Origin: an uncultured Alphaproteobacteria bacterium
Lineage (GTDB): Bacteria; Pseudomonadota; Alphaproteobacteria; Methylaequorales; Methylaequoraceae
Direction of reading: 5' to 3'
Assembly: GCA_902563505.1 (NCBI GenBank)
Contig: CACEXK010000002.1
Location: forward strand, 1 to 64,000
Length of the DNA: 64,000 nucleotides
Part shown: piece by piece, positions 46,578 through 55,408 of the stretch
How the letters are laid out: every line of letters starts with the position of its first letter
Numbering within the stretch: the first letter of the stretch is position 1
Translations under genes and position numbers: made by a program
Notes under the pieces: model-generated
What the model was told of the DNA's origin: nothing
The model's database searches: none
The model's input: only the letters and a program-made list of their open reading frames with translations

Positions 46578-47374
46578 ATTTTTGATGCAATTTTATGAAG
46601 ATTAACAAAAATAGCCCTTAATTTTTTAGCATCATTTATTTCTTTTTTAAAAAAATATCTAACTAATAAATTCTTTTTTCTGGCATCAAATCCATCAGGA
46701 TCTACCCCAACGATTTTCCAATTTCCACTTTTATTTTTTTTTTCAAAATTATTTTTAACTAGTTTGGTTACATACAGGTTTATACTTTTTTGGTGGGATT
46801 GATTCATGTGTTCAATTATATTTTTCTCAGAATCCTTGAAGTTTAAAAAACTACTACAACAAAGATCATTTTTACTAAACCATTTCACTTGAGCAAAGCC
46901 ACCAATTAAATGAGCACTCTTAATACTTATTTTGAAAATATTCATATCTGAGAAATTTGCATAAAGTTGAGATGCTGGATGTCTCATTAAAAATCTTTGT
47001 TTTAAATTTTTATCATTTGATTTATTTATTTCACCAATTATTGTCACTCTGGGTCTAGACATTGGATCTTCATAATCAATCCCTGGGAACTTATTTTTAA
47101 ATTGAGGAAAATACTCATAGAGCTTATTTTCCTCACAAACCATCAAAGAAACTCTCTTATTTTTTAAAATATTTTTTGTGTGTTCAGATAAATTTGATAA
47201 CAAGAGTATAGGAGATAAATCATAATCGAAAGCGGTAAGTGTATAGGTCGAGTATGGGAAAGAATTTTTCATCAGGGAGTTTTTTTTTGCAAAATTTTTA
47301 GGATCAAATAGTGTTGAAAGATATCCTTTTGAGGATGATCTAATCAATTGTCTTGTTATAAAATTAATTTTCAT
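46574..47374 (-). CDS. HugZ-like FMN/heme-binding protein (pyridoxamine phosphate oxidase fold, DUF2470)
   Basis: A 266 aa protein combining an N-terminal split-barrel domain (RQLIRSSSKGYLSTL, SPILLLSNLSEHTKNILKNKRVSLMV, DPMSRPRVTIIGEI, AHLIGGFAQVKWF) with a C-terminal DUF2470 domain (EKNIIEHMNQSHQKSINLYVTKLV, VGVDPDGFDAR). This two-domain form is typical of HugZ heme-utilisation proteins and their relatives. Whether it degrades heme or binds a flavin cannot be told. Convergent with polA, 4-base overlap. Confidence 0.88.
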   Translation of the reverse strand: MKINFITRQLIRSSSKGYLSTLFDPKNFAKKNSLMKNSFPYSTYTLTAFDYDLSPILLLSNLSEHTKNILKNKRVSLMVCEENKLYEYFPQFKNKFPGIDYEDPMSRPRVTIIGEINKSNDKNLKQRFLMRHPASQLYANFSDMNIFKISIKSAHLIGGFAQVKWFSKNDLCCSSFLNFKDSEKNIIEHMNQSHQKSINLYVTKLVKNNFEKKNKSGNWKIVGVDPDGFDARKKNLLVRYFFKKEINDAKKLRAIFVNLHKIASKI

Positions 47375-47413
47375 ATATTTATAAAAGTATAATTAATCTG
47401 TAGTAGTTATCAA

Positions 47414-47893
47414 ATGATCACTAAATTAAAAAAATTCAAATGCCTTTTTATTTTTTTTTTGTCAATAAGTTTATTTTCTCCAATAAATTTATCATCAGAC
47501 CAAAGATTAAATCTTTTACTTCATGGTGGATATGCATTTGAATCTCTAGGAAATCAAAATAATACTGCAGTTTATATAAGTATTTTTAATAATTCTGACA
47601 AAGATATTGTAATTAAAGAAATTTTAACCGATATTGCAGAAAAAGCGGAAATCCATGAAATGAGATTTGTTAATGATGTGATGCAAATGAGAATGGTTAA
47701 AAATCTTATTATAAAAAGAAAGAGTGAATTATACCTTCAACCAGGAGGAAAACATATAATGCTGATGGGTTTAAAAAAAAAAATTATTGATGGTGAAAAT
47801 TTTAGTCTTAAATTTCGCCTTGATAATGAAGAATTAATAGAATCAAAGGTAATGGTCCTTAGTAATAAATTGAGAGAAAATCTTATAAATTGA
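47414..47893 (+). CDS. PCu(A)C-type periplasmic copper chaperone
   Basis: A 159 aa secreted protein (signal KCLFIFFLSISLFSPINLSS) of the PCuAC family, which delivers Cu(I) to cytochrome c oxidase. It has TAVYISIFNNSDKDIVI, the first metal site EIHEMRFVNDVMQMRMV and the second LQPGGKHIMLMGL, matching the H-M-x10-M-x21-H-x-M pattern apart from small spacing changes. Length is standard. It probably works with the SCO protein at 28.6 kb. It is 4 bases before hprK, perhaps by chance of compaction. Confidence 0.92.
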   Translation: MITKLKKFKCLFIFFLSISLFSPINLSSDQRLNLLLHGGYAFESLGNQNNTAVYISIFNNSDKDIVIKEILTDIAEKAEIHEMRFVNDVMQMRMVKNLIIKRKSELYLQPGGKHIMLMGLKKKIIDGENFSLKFRLDNEELIESKVMVLSNKLRENLIN

Positions 47894-47897
47894 ATTA

Positions 47898-48323
47898 ATG
47901 AAATCAAAGAAATTTCATTCAACATCTGTCGTAATTGAAGATTGCGGAATAATGATTGTTGGTGACTCTGGATGTGGTAAATCAGATTTAGCGTTAAGAT
48001 TAATTGATAGTGGAGCAACATTGATATCAGATGATGTTACTATATGTAAAAAAAGAATAAATGGGATTTTTCTTTATTCTCCAAAAGAAACCAAAGGTTT
48101 GCTTGAAGTAAGGGAAATTGGTATAATTACGGTTCCTTTTATAGAGAATGTAAAATTAAGTTTGCTTGTTGAATTGATAGATAAAGAAGGGGAAAGAATG
48201 CCAGAAAAGAAAAAAAAAATATTATTAGGTGTAAAAATCCCCAAAATTCAAATATTTGGTAAGAATCCATCTTCAGTAGCAAAGGTTAAATTTAAACTTA
48301 ATGAAGTCAGAGAAATTAGTTAA
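47898..48323 (+). CDS. hprK: HPr kinase/phosphorylase, short alphaproteobacterial form
   Basis: Kinase/phosphorylase that modifies a serine on HPr. At 141 aa it contains only the catalytic domain, as usual in alphaproteobacteria, without the N-terminal domain of Gram-positive HprK. The P-loop is VGDSGCGKSDLALRLI (residues 21-36, Lys28), followed by LISDDVTICKK (acidic pair) and GLLEVREIGII, the HprK signature (here G-L-L-E-V-R-x-x-G). It overlaps rapZ by 23 bases. Its probable target, the Ser50 region of the HPr-EI fusion, is encoded two genes downstream. Confidence 0.92.
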   Translation: MKSKKFHSTSVVIEDCGIMIVGDSGCGKSDLALRLIDSGATLISDDVTICKKRINGIFLYSPKETKGLLEVREIGIITVPFIENVKLSLLVELIDKEGERMPEKKKKILLGVKIPKIQIFGKNPSSVAKVKFKLNEVREIS

Positions 48324-49161
48324 AAAAATTTTTATAATAACCGGCCTCTCTGGAGCAGGCAGAAGTTCAGGCTTAAAAATTTTGGAAGATTTTGGATTTG
48401 AAGCTATTGATAATCTTCCTGTTTTTTTACTTTCCAATATACTTGAAGCAAAAATTAAAAATAATTTAGCTGTTGGTATTGATATTAGAAGTAGGGATTT
48501 TAATGCACGAAAGATCGCAAAACTCTTAATAAATAAAAAAAAAAAAATTAATCTTTCATTAGTTTTTTTTGATTGTGAAACATTAAGTCTGATAAATAGA
48601 TATAAAGAAAGTAGAAGGATTCATCCATTGAAGCTTGATTTACCTATGATTGATATAATTGATAGAGAAAGAATTTGGCTTGAACCACTAAAAAAAGTCA
48701 GTGATTTTTATATTAATACAACTGATTTACCTGTAAATTTTTTGAGAAAGAAAATAAGAACACTTTTTGGAGTTGAAAAAAATTTCACAACAACAGTCAG
48801 AATAATTACATTTGGATATAAAAATGGATTGCCAAGAGAGTCAGATCTAGTATTTGACATGAGATTTTTAAAGAATCCATTTTATGTAAGGAAATTAAAA
48901 AATCTAAATGGAAAGGATAAGGAAATAGTAAAATACATAACTGATCAGAATCAATTTAGATATTTTTTTGATACCATTTCAGAATTATTTGATAATATAT
49001 TAAGTGGATTTAAGGAGGAGGGTAAAGATTATATCACCATTGCCTTTGGTTGCACGGGAGGAGTTCATAGATCAGTAGTATGTGGTGATTTATTTTTTAA
49101 TTTCTTGAAAGAAAATAATAAAATAGATGTTTTTATTGATCACAGGGATATAGAAAAATGA
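48301..49161 (+). CDS. rapZ: RNase adapter protein RapZ (YvcJ family)
   Basis: P-loop nucleotide-binding protein. In E. coli it directs RNase E to the small RNA GlmZ and senses glucosamine-6-phosphate; in alphaproteobacteria its role is less clear. The 286 aa protein has ITGLSGAGRSSGLKILEDFGFEAIDNLP (P-loop with Arg in place of Lys, as in many relatives), VGIDIRSRDF, FFDCETLSLINRYKESRRIHPL and the C-terminal IAFGCTGGVHRSV RNA-binding region. It lies between hprK and the EIIA gene, overlapping the latter by 4 bases. Confidence 0.94.
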   Translation: MKSEKLVKKIFIITGLSGAGRSSGLKILEDFGFEAIDNLPVFLLSNILEAKIKNNLAVGIDIRSRDFNARKIAKLLINKKKKINLSLVFFDCETLSLINRYKESRRIHPLKLDLPMIDIIDRERIWLEPLKKVSDFYINTTDLPVNFLRKKIRTLFGVEKNFTTTVRIITFGYKNGLPRESDLVFDMRFLKNPFYVRKLKNLNGKDKEIVKYITDQNQFRYFFDTISELFDNILSGFKEEGKDYITIAFGCTGGVHRSVVCGDLFFNFLKENNKIDVFIDHRDIEK

Positions 49162-49580
49162 TAGGAATATTAATTGTAAGTCATTCAAATATAGCTAAAG
49201 AGTTTTTGAAAGTAATTGAACACATTGTAGGTAAACAAGAGTCTATGAAAGCTATTTCAATTTTTCCTGATGACAATGTCGAAAAGAAAAGAAAAGAAAT
49301 AATCAGTTCTATAAAAGACTTAAACCAGGGTAAAGGGGTTATAATTCTAACTGATATGTTTGGTGGAACACCCTCAAATCTTGCAATATCTGTCATGGAA
49401 GAAGAAAAGGTTGAAGTTGTAGCTGGGGTAAATTTACCTATGCTAATTAAAATTTCTTCATTAAGAGGTGAGTGTAATATTAAAGACTTGATAAAAATAT
49501 CTCAGGAATCTGGTAGAAAATATATGAATGTTGCTTCAGCATTTTTTGGAGAATCAAAAAATTGCAAGAAAAAAAATTAG
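49158..49580 (+). CDS. PTS EIIA component, mannose type (regulatory)
   Basis: A 140 aa EIIA-Man-fold protein. His9 in MIGILIVSHSNIAKEF is the phosphorylation site, and the ILTDMFGGTPSNLAISVM block is the family signature. No EIIB or EIIC for sugar transport is encoded nearby, so it is most likely a regulatory acceptor of phosphate from the HPr-EI protein that follows. Overlaps are rapZ by 4 bases and the HPr-EI gene by 19 bases. Confidence 0.92.
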   Translation: MIGILIVSHSNIAKEFLKVIEHIVGKQESMKAISIFPDDNVEKKRKEIISSIKDLNQGKGVIILTDMFGGTPSNLAISVMEEEKVEVVAGVNLPMLIKISSLRGECNIKDLIKISQESGRKYMNVASAFFGESKNCKKKN

Positions 49581-51622
49581 AAAAAAAAATTCTTATAACT
49601 AATAGACTCGGCTTACATGCAAGGGCTTCAGCTAAATTTGTTGAATTAACATCAAAATGTAAATCAAAATTTGTCATAAAAAAAGGCAACAAGTCTGTTA
49701 ATGGTTCTTCTTTATTAGGATTGATGACATTGGCTGCATCCAAAGGAACAGAAATTATAATACAATGCTTTGGAAAGAATGCGGAAAATGATTTGGGAAA
49801 ATTGGCGGATTTAATAAAAAATAATTTTGGGGAGGAAAAACCTCTATTACAAAATAATCCAAAAGAAAAAATCTACAAAGGTATAGGTGTGTCATATGGA
49901 TATGCAATTGGAAATTGTTTAATAAAACAAAGTACAGATATTCCATATTCAAAATATAACATCCCAATTATACAGGTTAAAAAAGAAATTATAAGATTGG
50001 AAAAAGCTGTAAAAAATTCTTCAGCAGATATCATTAAAATAATTAAAAAAATTAAAAATTCAAAGAATGATATTTATAAAGAAATGAAGTTTATGTTGGA
50101 AGCCAACATGTCAATTATACAATCATCATCATTAATAACAGATGCAAAAAAAAGAATTAAGTCAGATTTGATTAATGCCGAGTTGGCAATTACTGAGGAA
50201 CTAAATAAGCATTCAAAAATTTTTAAAAAAATTAAAGATGATTACCTAAAAGATAGATTTGATGATGTGAGGGATGCTTGCAGAAGAATATTAGAAAATC
50301 TTCAAAAAAAAAAAAGGAAACAAAATAGGTTTAAAGATAATCAGATTTTGATTTCATCAGAATTAAGTCCAGCAGACTTGCTTGCGGATTCCAAAATTAA
50401 AGTCTCTGGTTTAGTAAGTGTATTTGGAGGGCCAGAAGGACATTTTGCTATAGTTGCAAGATCCCTATCAATTCCTACTGTAGTTGGAATTAAGAATGTA
50501 TTAAAAGAATTAAATGATAATGAGAAAATTGTTTTAGATGGTGAAAAAGGGCTACTTATTAAAAACCCCAATGTATCAACTATTAATTTGTACAAAAAAA
50601 AAATTGAGGAACAAAAAAATCAAGATAAAAAACTAAATTATCTAAAAACAATTTTCCCATCAACCTCAGATGGGGTAAAGGTTAGAATTGAAGCAAATAT
50701 AGACAATGTTGATGAAGCAAAGGAATCAATTAAGAGAGGTGTAGACGGTATTGGTTTATTTAGAAGCGAATATCTTTTTCTTAATAAAAAAAGAATGCCA
50801 TCTGAAAATGAGCAATTTGAGTATCTGAAAAAAACATTAAAATATTTAAAAGGCAAACCTTTAACTATACGAACATTAGATGTGGGAAATGATAAGAAAA
50901 TCCCATCAATAGAAAAATTTTTACCAAAATCCCCAAATCCAGCGTTAGGATTAAGAGCGATTAGACTCACGCTAGCATTTCCAAAGATTTTCAAAAGACA
51001 AATAGCTGCTATTCATAGAGCAAGTAATTATGGGAATGTAAGAATAATGTTGCCAATGGTATCAAATGTCTCTGAATTAATGGAAGCCAAAAGATTAATA
51101 GAGGAAGTTAGGTCGGATTTGGTGAAAAGAAAAGTTAAAATCCCCAAGTCAAATTTGAAATTAGGTGTATTAATAGAAACACCAGCAGCAGCTTTAATTT
51201 CAGAATCACTTGCTAAACATTGTGATTTCTTAGCAATTGGAACAAATGATCTGACGATGTATACATTAGCGATTGACAGAGGTGATGAGGAAGTTGCAAA
51301 AATTTATGACCCGGCACATTTGTCAGTTTTAAAATTAATAAAACTATCTGCAAACTCAGCAAAAAAATTAAATATCCCTATTAGTCTTTGTGGAGAAATG
51401 GCAGGTGATACAATGTTTACATCGATTCTTTTAGGAATGGGATTAAGGACATTATCAATGAGTTTATCTCGAATACTTAAAGTGAAACAATTTGTTGGTG
51501 AAGTAAATTCAAAGGAAGTAAAAAAAATTTCAGATGAAATTTTGAATCAAGATGATAATGTTCAAATTAAATTAAGATTAAGATCTTATTATGAAAAAAT
51601 TAATAACCAAATAATGAAATAA
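49562..51622 (+). CDS. HPr-Enzyme I fusion (PEP-protein phosphotransferase with N-terminal HPr)
   Basis: A 686 aa fusion. Residues 1-~90 form an HPr domain with the phospho-His in NRLGLHARASAKF (His19) and VNGSSLLGLMTLAA, whose Ser50 lies 31 residues on, exactly the His15-Ser46 distance of HPr. Residues ~100-686 are a complete Enzyme I: GIGVSYGYAIG, active-site GGPEGHFAIVARSLSIPTVVG (His294), GLFRSEYLFL, and C-terminal FLAIGTNDLTMY and LCGEMAGD. There is no GAF domain, so it is not PtsP. The start is a TTG 10 bases after GGAG. It can phosphorylate its own HPr and then the EIIA encoded upstream. Confidence 0.92.
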   Translation: MQEKKLEKKILITNRLGLHARASAKFVELTSKCKSKFVIKKGNKSVNGSSLLGLMTLAASKGTEIIIQCFGKNAENDLGKLADLIKNNFGEEKPLLQNNPKEKIYKGIGVSYGYAIGNCLIKQSTDIPYSKYNIPIIQVKKEIIRLEKAVKNSSADIIKIIKKIKNSKNDIYKEMKFMLEANMSIIQSSSLITDAKKRIKSDLINAELAITEELNKHSKIFKKIKDDYLKDRFDDVRDACRRILENLQKKKRKQNRFKDNQILISSELSPADLLADSKIKVSGLVSVFGGPEGHFAIVARSLSIPTVVGIKNVLKELNDNEKIVLDGEKGLLIKNPNVSTINLYKKKIEEQKNQDKKLNYLKTIFPSTSDGVKVRIEANIDNVDEAKESIKRGVDGIGLFRSEYLFLNKKRMPSENEQFEYLKKTLKYLKGKPLTIRTLDVGNDKKIPSIEKFLPKSPNPALGLRAIRLTLAFPKIFKRQIAAIHRASNYGNVRIMLPMVSNVSELMEAKRLIEEVRSDLVKRKVKIPKSNLKLGVLIETPAAALISESLAKHCDFLAIGTNDLTMYTLAIDRGDEEVAKIYDPAHLSVLKLIKLSANSAKKLNIPISLCGEMAGDTMFTSILLGMGLRTLSMSLSRILKVKQFVGEVNSKEVKKISDEILNQDDNVQIKLRLRSYYEKINNQIMK

Positions 51623-51653
51623 ATTAAATTAAATTAAATACAAAAGAGAAAAT

Positions 51654-52940
51654 ATGGATGATTTTAAAGTAAAAGATATAAAACTCGCTGAGTGGGGTAG
51701 AAAAGAAATTGAGATTGCAGAAACAGAGATGCCTGGTCTCATGAAATTAAGACAAGAGTATGGTGATTCTAAACCATTGAGCGGTGCTAGAATTGCTGGT
51801 TGTCTTCATATGACTATACAAACTGCGGTATTAATCGAAACACTTATTGAGTTGGGAGCATCTTTGAGGTGGAGTTCTTGTAATATCTATTCTACTCAGG
51901 ACCAGGCAGCTGCAGCAATCGCTCAAAAAAATATACCAGTTTTTGCTTGGAAAGGTGAAACGGAAGAAGAATTCTGGTGGTGTATTGAACAAACAATCAA
52001 TGGTCCAAAAAATTGGAAACCAAATTTGATATTAGATGATGGTGGAGATTTAACAAAACTTCTTCATGAAAAATACCCTGACTACTTGAAAGAAATTAAA
52101 GGATTGTCAGAGGAGACCACGACAGGTGTTTTAAGATTAATAGAAATGGAACGAGAGGGTTCACTTATGGTACCTGCTATAAATGTTAATGATTCTGTTA
52201 CAAAATCAAAATTTGATAATAAATATGGTTGCAGAGAGAGTTTAGTGGATGGAATTAGAAGAGCAACTGATGTCATGATGGCAGGAAAAGTTGCAGTCGT
52301 TGCAGGATATGGTGATGTTGGTAAGGGATCCGCTGATAGCCTAAAAAATGCTGGTTGTAGAGTTTTGGTTACCGAAGTTGACCCAATTTGTGCGCTACAA
52401 GCGGCAATGGATGGTTATGAGGTAACAACAATGGAAAATGCAGCTGAAAGAGCAGATATTTTTGTGACAGCGACAGGAAACATTGATGTGATAACAATTG
52501 ATCACATGAGAGTAATGAAAGACAGAAGTATTGTTTGTAACATAGGTCATTTTGATTCCGAGATTCAAATTAATGCATTAAAAAATTTTAAATGGAATAA
52601 TATTAAACCCCAAGTAGATGAAATTGAATTTCCAGATGGGAAAAAAGTCATAATTTTAGCAGAAGGAAGGTTGGTGAACCTAGGTTGTGCAACAGGTCAC
52701 CCAAGTTTTGTGATGTCAGCTTCATTTAGCAATCAAGTTTTGGCGCAAATAGAGTTATGGAAAAATTTCTCAAAATATAAAAATAAAGTCTATGTTTTGC
52801 CAAAGCATCTTGATGAGAAAGTTGCAAAAATTCATTTAGAAAAGATTGGAGCCAAACTTACAGATTTAACTGACGAGCAGGGAAAATATATTAATGTTCC
52901 AGTGGGTGGTCCTTTCAAAAATGACGAATATAGATATTAA
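51654..52940 (+). CDS. ahcY: Adenosylhomocysteinase
   Basis: Hydrolyses S-adenosylhomocysteine to adenosine and homocysteine, regenerating the SAM cycle with metK. The 428 aa protein has [38 protein letters not shown], the NAD motif [42 protein letters not shown] and the C-terminal [36 protein letters not shown]. All catalytic blocks are intact. The 31-base upstream gap holds ATTAA repeats but no SAH riboswitch. hprK...ptsHI-ahcY order is seen in other alphaproteobacteria, to my knowledge. Confidence 0.98.
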   Translation: MDDFKVKDIKLAEWGRKEIEIAETEMPGLMKLRQEYGDSKPLSGARIAGCLHMTIQTAVLIETLIELGASLRWSSCNIYSTQDQAAAAIAQKNIPVFAWKGETEEEFWWCIEQTINGPKNWKPNLILDDGGDLTKLLHEKYPDYLKEIKGLSEETTTGVLRLIEMEREGSLMVPAINVNDSVTKSKFDNKYGCRESLVDGIRRATDVMMAGKVAVVAGYGDVGKGSADSLKNAGCRVLVTEVDPICALQAAMDGYEVTTMENAAERADIFVTATGNIDVITIDHMRVMKDRSIVCNIGHFDSEIQINALKNFKWNNIKPQVDEIEFPDGKKVIILAEGRLVNLGCATGHPSFVMSASFSNQVLAQIELWKNFSKYKNKVYVLPKHLDEKVAKIHLEKIGAKLTDLTDEQGKYINVPVGGPFKNDEYRY

Positions 52941-52941
52941 G

Positions 52942-53952
52942 TTACTTTAGACCTGCAACTCCTTTAGTTGTTGAATACTCGAAATGAAGTACTTTATTTG
53001 GGAAAACTCTTTTAAAACAGTCGTGGGCAGCAATAGCTGCCTCAGAAAAGCCGGTCAAAATTAGTTTGAGTTTTCCTGGATAGGTGCAAATATCACCAAT
53101 AGCATAAATTCCCTCTGTTGAGGTTTTGCAAGTTGATTGGTCAACTTTCAGGATATTTTTTTCCATTTGCAACTCCCATTCTTTTATAGGTCCCAGCTCT
53201 GTTGAGAGGCCAAAAAAAGGAAGAAAGTAATCAATCTCAATTTTCTTTTTTTTATCATCAAGGTCTTTTAAAATTAATTTGTCAATAACTCCATTTTCTC
53301 CAATGATTGAATCAAGTTGAAATGGAATAACTAATTCAAGTTTTTGTCCTACAAGTTTGCGTAGCTTTTTGACATTGCTGGGTGCAGCTCTTAATTTTTC
53401 TCTTCTATGGATAAAAAAAATTTTTTTTGCAGTAGATAATAATTCTAGAGCCCAATCAACTGCTGAATCGCCACCTCCGGCTATTGCAATAATTTTATTT
53501 TCAAACATAGATTTTTTTTTTATATGATAAAAAATTGACTTATTTTCAAATTTTTCTATGTTCTCAATAGGAGGCCTGTTTGGCCCAAAAGAACCGTTAC
53601 CAGCAGCTATCAATATACATTTTGCATTAATTATATTATTTTTAGAAGTTGTTATATTAAACGAACCAATTTCCTCAGAAATTTTTTCTACTTTTTGGTT
53701 TAAAAAAAAATTTGGTCTGAAAGGCTTTATTTGATTCTTCAAATTTATAATTAATTCTTCGGCTTTTATTTCTGGATAAGCCGGTATGTCATAGATTGGT
53801 TTTTCTGGATAAAGTGCTATGCATTGCCCTCCAATTTCATCCAGACAATCTACCACACAAGATTTTATTCCAAGCTGTCCCAATTCAAAAACTGCAAACA
53901 ATCCGACTGGACCGGCACCGACAATGAGAACATCAGTTTTAATTTTTTTCAT
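52942..53952 (-). CDS. Ferredoxin/flavodoxin-NADP+ reductase (thioredoxin-reductase-like)
   Basis: A 336 aa FAD- and NADPH-binding protein of the TrxR-like FNR group (YumC type). It has the FAD motif VGAGPVGLFAVFELGQLGIKSCVVDCLDEIGGQC, YPEKPIYDIPAYPEI, the NADPH motif AIAGGGDSAVDWALEL, FFIHRREKLRAAP and YAIGDICTYPGK. The redox CxxC of true thioredoxin reductase is absent, which points to FNR. It supplies reduced ferredoxin or flavodoxin. It is convergent with ahcY (1-base gap) and divergent from tsaE. Confidence 0.92.
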   Translation of the reverse strand: MKKIKTDVLIVGAGPVGLFAVFELGQLGIKSCVVDCLDEIGGQCIALYPEKPIYDIPAYPEIKAEELIINLKNQIKPFRPNFFLNQKVEKISEEIGSFNITTSKNNIINAKCILIAAGNGSFGPNRPPIENIEKFENKSIFYHIKKKSMFENKIIAIAGGGDSAVDWALELLSTAKKIFFIHRREKLRAAPSNVKKLRKLVGQKLELVIPFQLDSIIGENGVIDKLILKDLDDKKKKIEIDYFLPFFGLSTELGPIKEWELQMEKNILKVDQSTCKTSTEGIYAIGDICTYPGKLKLILTGFSEAAIAAHDCFKRVFPNKVLHFEYSTTKGVAGLK

Positions 53953-53966
53953 TTTTTTCTAATTTA

Positions 53967-53991
53967 ATTTAATACAATAACATTTAATACA
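53967..53991. repeat. Direct repeat ATTTAATACA in a divergent promoter region
   Basis: ATTTAATACA occurs at 53967-53976 and again at 53982-53991, a 15-base period, in the 63-base gap between the divergent FNR and tsaE genes. The gap continues with TAATATTAGTAT, partly palindromic. It could hold a regulator site or overlapping promoters, but the low complexity makes chance quite possible. Confidence 0.35.
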
Positions 53992-54015
53992 TTAATATTA
54001 GTATATTAAAAAAAA

Positions 54016-54483
54016 ATGAAAGAAGAATTTAACATTGTTTTAAATAATATTAATCAAACTAGAATTTTTGCTAAAAATATTTCTAAGTTCCTAGAATCAT
54101 CGATGATTCTCTGTCTGTACGGAGATGTTGGTACAGGAAAAACTACTTTTTGTCGATTTTTGATAAATTCTTTATCAAAAAAAAAAATTAAAGTTTTAAG
54201 CCCAACCTTTCCAATTCTTCAGATTTATGAATTAGAAAAATTAAAAATTTGGCATTACGATTTTTATAGATTAAATAATAAAAATGAGATTTTAAATCTT
54301 GATTTTGATCTTGCAAAGAATGATTGTGTTTTAATAGAGTGGCCTAAATTAGTAGAAAATCTTCTCCCAAAGGATAGAATTATAATTAGATTTTTTGATG
54401 GTGATTGTTCTTTAAGTAGAAAAATCAGTATAATGTTTTGTGGAAGATTTAAAAAATTGAGGAAAAAATTTGTATTCAATTGA
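54016..54483 (+). CDS. tsaE: tRNA threonylcarbamoyladenosine biosynthesis ATPase TsaE
   Basis: ATPase that with TsaB/TsaD makes t6A at position 37 of ANN-decoding tRNAs. The 155 aa protein has the P-loop LYGDVGTGKTTFCRFLI near 35-45, VLSPTFPILQIYE (SPTFxxxxxY) and HYDFYRLN followed by VLIEWPKLVENLLP, all TsaE signatures. It overlaps amgK by 14 bases and starts a run tsaE-amgK-murU that is conserved in alphaproteobacteria. Confidence 0.95.
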   Translation: MKEEFNIVLNNINQTRIFAKNISKFLESSMILCLYGDVGTGKTTFCRFLINSLSKKKIKVLSPTFPILQIYELEKLKIWHYDFYRLNNKNEILNLDFDLAKNDCVLIEWPKLVENLLPKDRIIIRFFDGDCSLSRKISIMFCGRFKKLRKKFVFN

Positions 54484-55408
54484 AGAAAAAATAACGAAAG
54501 TACTAGAAAATAAAAAAATTAAATTTTCTGATCTCATTGCACTTCCAGGTGATGCCTCTGAAAGAAAATATTTTAAAATCAAACACAATAAAACTAATTT
54601 GATTTTGATGTATGATAAAAATGATAAAAATTTAAAAAAATTTTTAAAAGTTTCAAAAATATTAGAAAAAAAAGTGACTATACCAAAGATCATAAAAGAC
54701 CTGAGGGAGGATAAAGTTTTGTTACTTGAAGATTTTGGGGATACGGAATACAGTAAATTTTCAGGCGATAGAACTAAAAGAAAGTACTATAGGTTTGCAA
54801 TTGATGCTATTGTTAAAATCCAAAAAAGCTGTTTCAATTTGCCATCTTATTCAATAAGAGAATTTTTGAAAGAATCTAATTTATTTTTTGAATGGTATGC
54901 GCCTACTCGTAATAAAAAATTAAAATTGAAAATAAATAATCTATTAACAAATTTGATAAAAATAACACAAGGTCTCCCAAAGGTATTTGTTCACAGAGAC
55001 TACCACATAAATAATCTTTTTTTTTTAAACAGTAGGGATAATCACTTCAAGTGTGGTTGGATAGATTATCAAGATGCATTATTAGGTCCCTGTGTTTATG
55101 ATATAGTTTCTCTCACTCAAGACGCAAGAGTAGATGTTAGTAAAGAAATTGAAAAGTTTGTTATTGAATATTATCTGAATGAATCTCCACACATTGACAA
55201 AAAATTATTCAATTACTCATATTCAGTAATTGCTATTCAGAGACACATGAAAGTTCTAGGAATTTTTTCAAGATTAGCAAAAAGGGATGGAAAAAAAAAA
55301 TATCTTTCGCACATTCCAAGAGTAAAAAAAATGTTAATATCTAATCTTCAGAAAGAAGAATTTACAGAATTGCATGGTTTTCTCTTAGATTTAATAAAAA
55401 ATGGATAA
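54470..55408 (+). CDS. amgK: N-acetylmuramate/N-acetylglucosamine kinase AmgK-like
   Basis: Aminoglycoside-phosphotransferase-fold sugar kinase of the peptidoglycan recycling route that bypasses de novo UDP-MurNAc synthesis. The 312 aa protein has LPGDASERKYFKI at the nucleotide-binding start, VLLLEDFGD, the catalytic loop FVHRDYHINNLFFL (HxDxxxxN) and the metal site CGWIDYQDALLGPCVYDIVSL. The start is TTG at 54470, preceded by GAGG with 7-base spacing, and it overlaps tsaE by 14 bases. It overlaps murU by 8 bases, which confirms the pair. Confidence 0.9.
   Translation: MYSIEEKITKVLENKKIKFSDLIALPGDASERKYFKIKHNKTNLILMYDKNDKNLKKFLKVSKILEKKVTIPKIIKDLREDKVLLLEDFGDTEYSKFSGDRTKRKYYRFAIDAIVKIQKSCFNLPSYSIREFLKESNLFFEWYAPTRNKKLKLKINNLLTNLIKITQGLPKVFVHRDYHINNLFFLNSRDNHFKCGWIDYQDALLGPCVYDIVSLTQDARVDVSKEIEKFVIEYYLNESPHIDKKLFNYSYSVIAIQRHMKVLGIFSRLAKRDGKKKYLSHIPRVKKMLISNLQKEEFTELHGFLLDLIKNG

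Noticed and set aside
47898-48323. hprK as a truncated pseudogene
   Set aside because: The short form containing only the kinase domain is normal in alphaproteobacteria, and the P-loop and signature are intact.
51623-51653. ATTAA tandem repeat / SAH riboswitch before ahcY
   Set aside because: ATTAAATTAAATTAAAT is short low-complexity sequence, and no SAH-riboswitch-like conserved bases are present.
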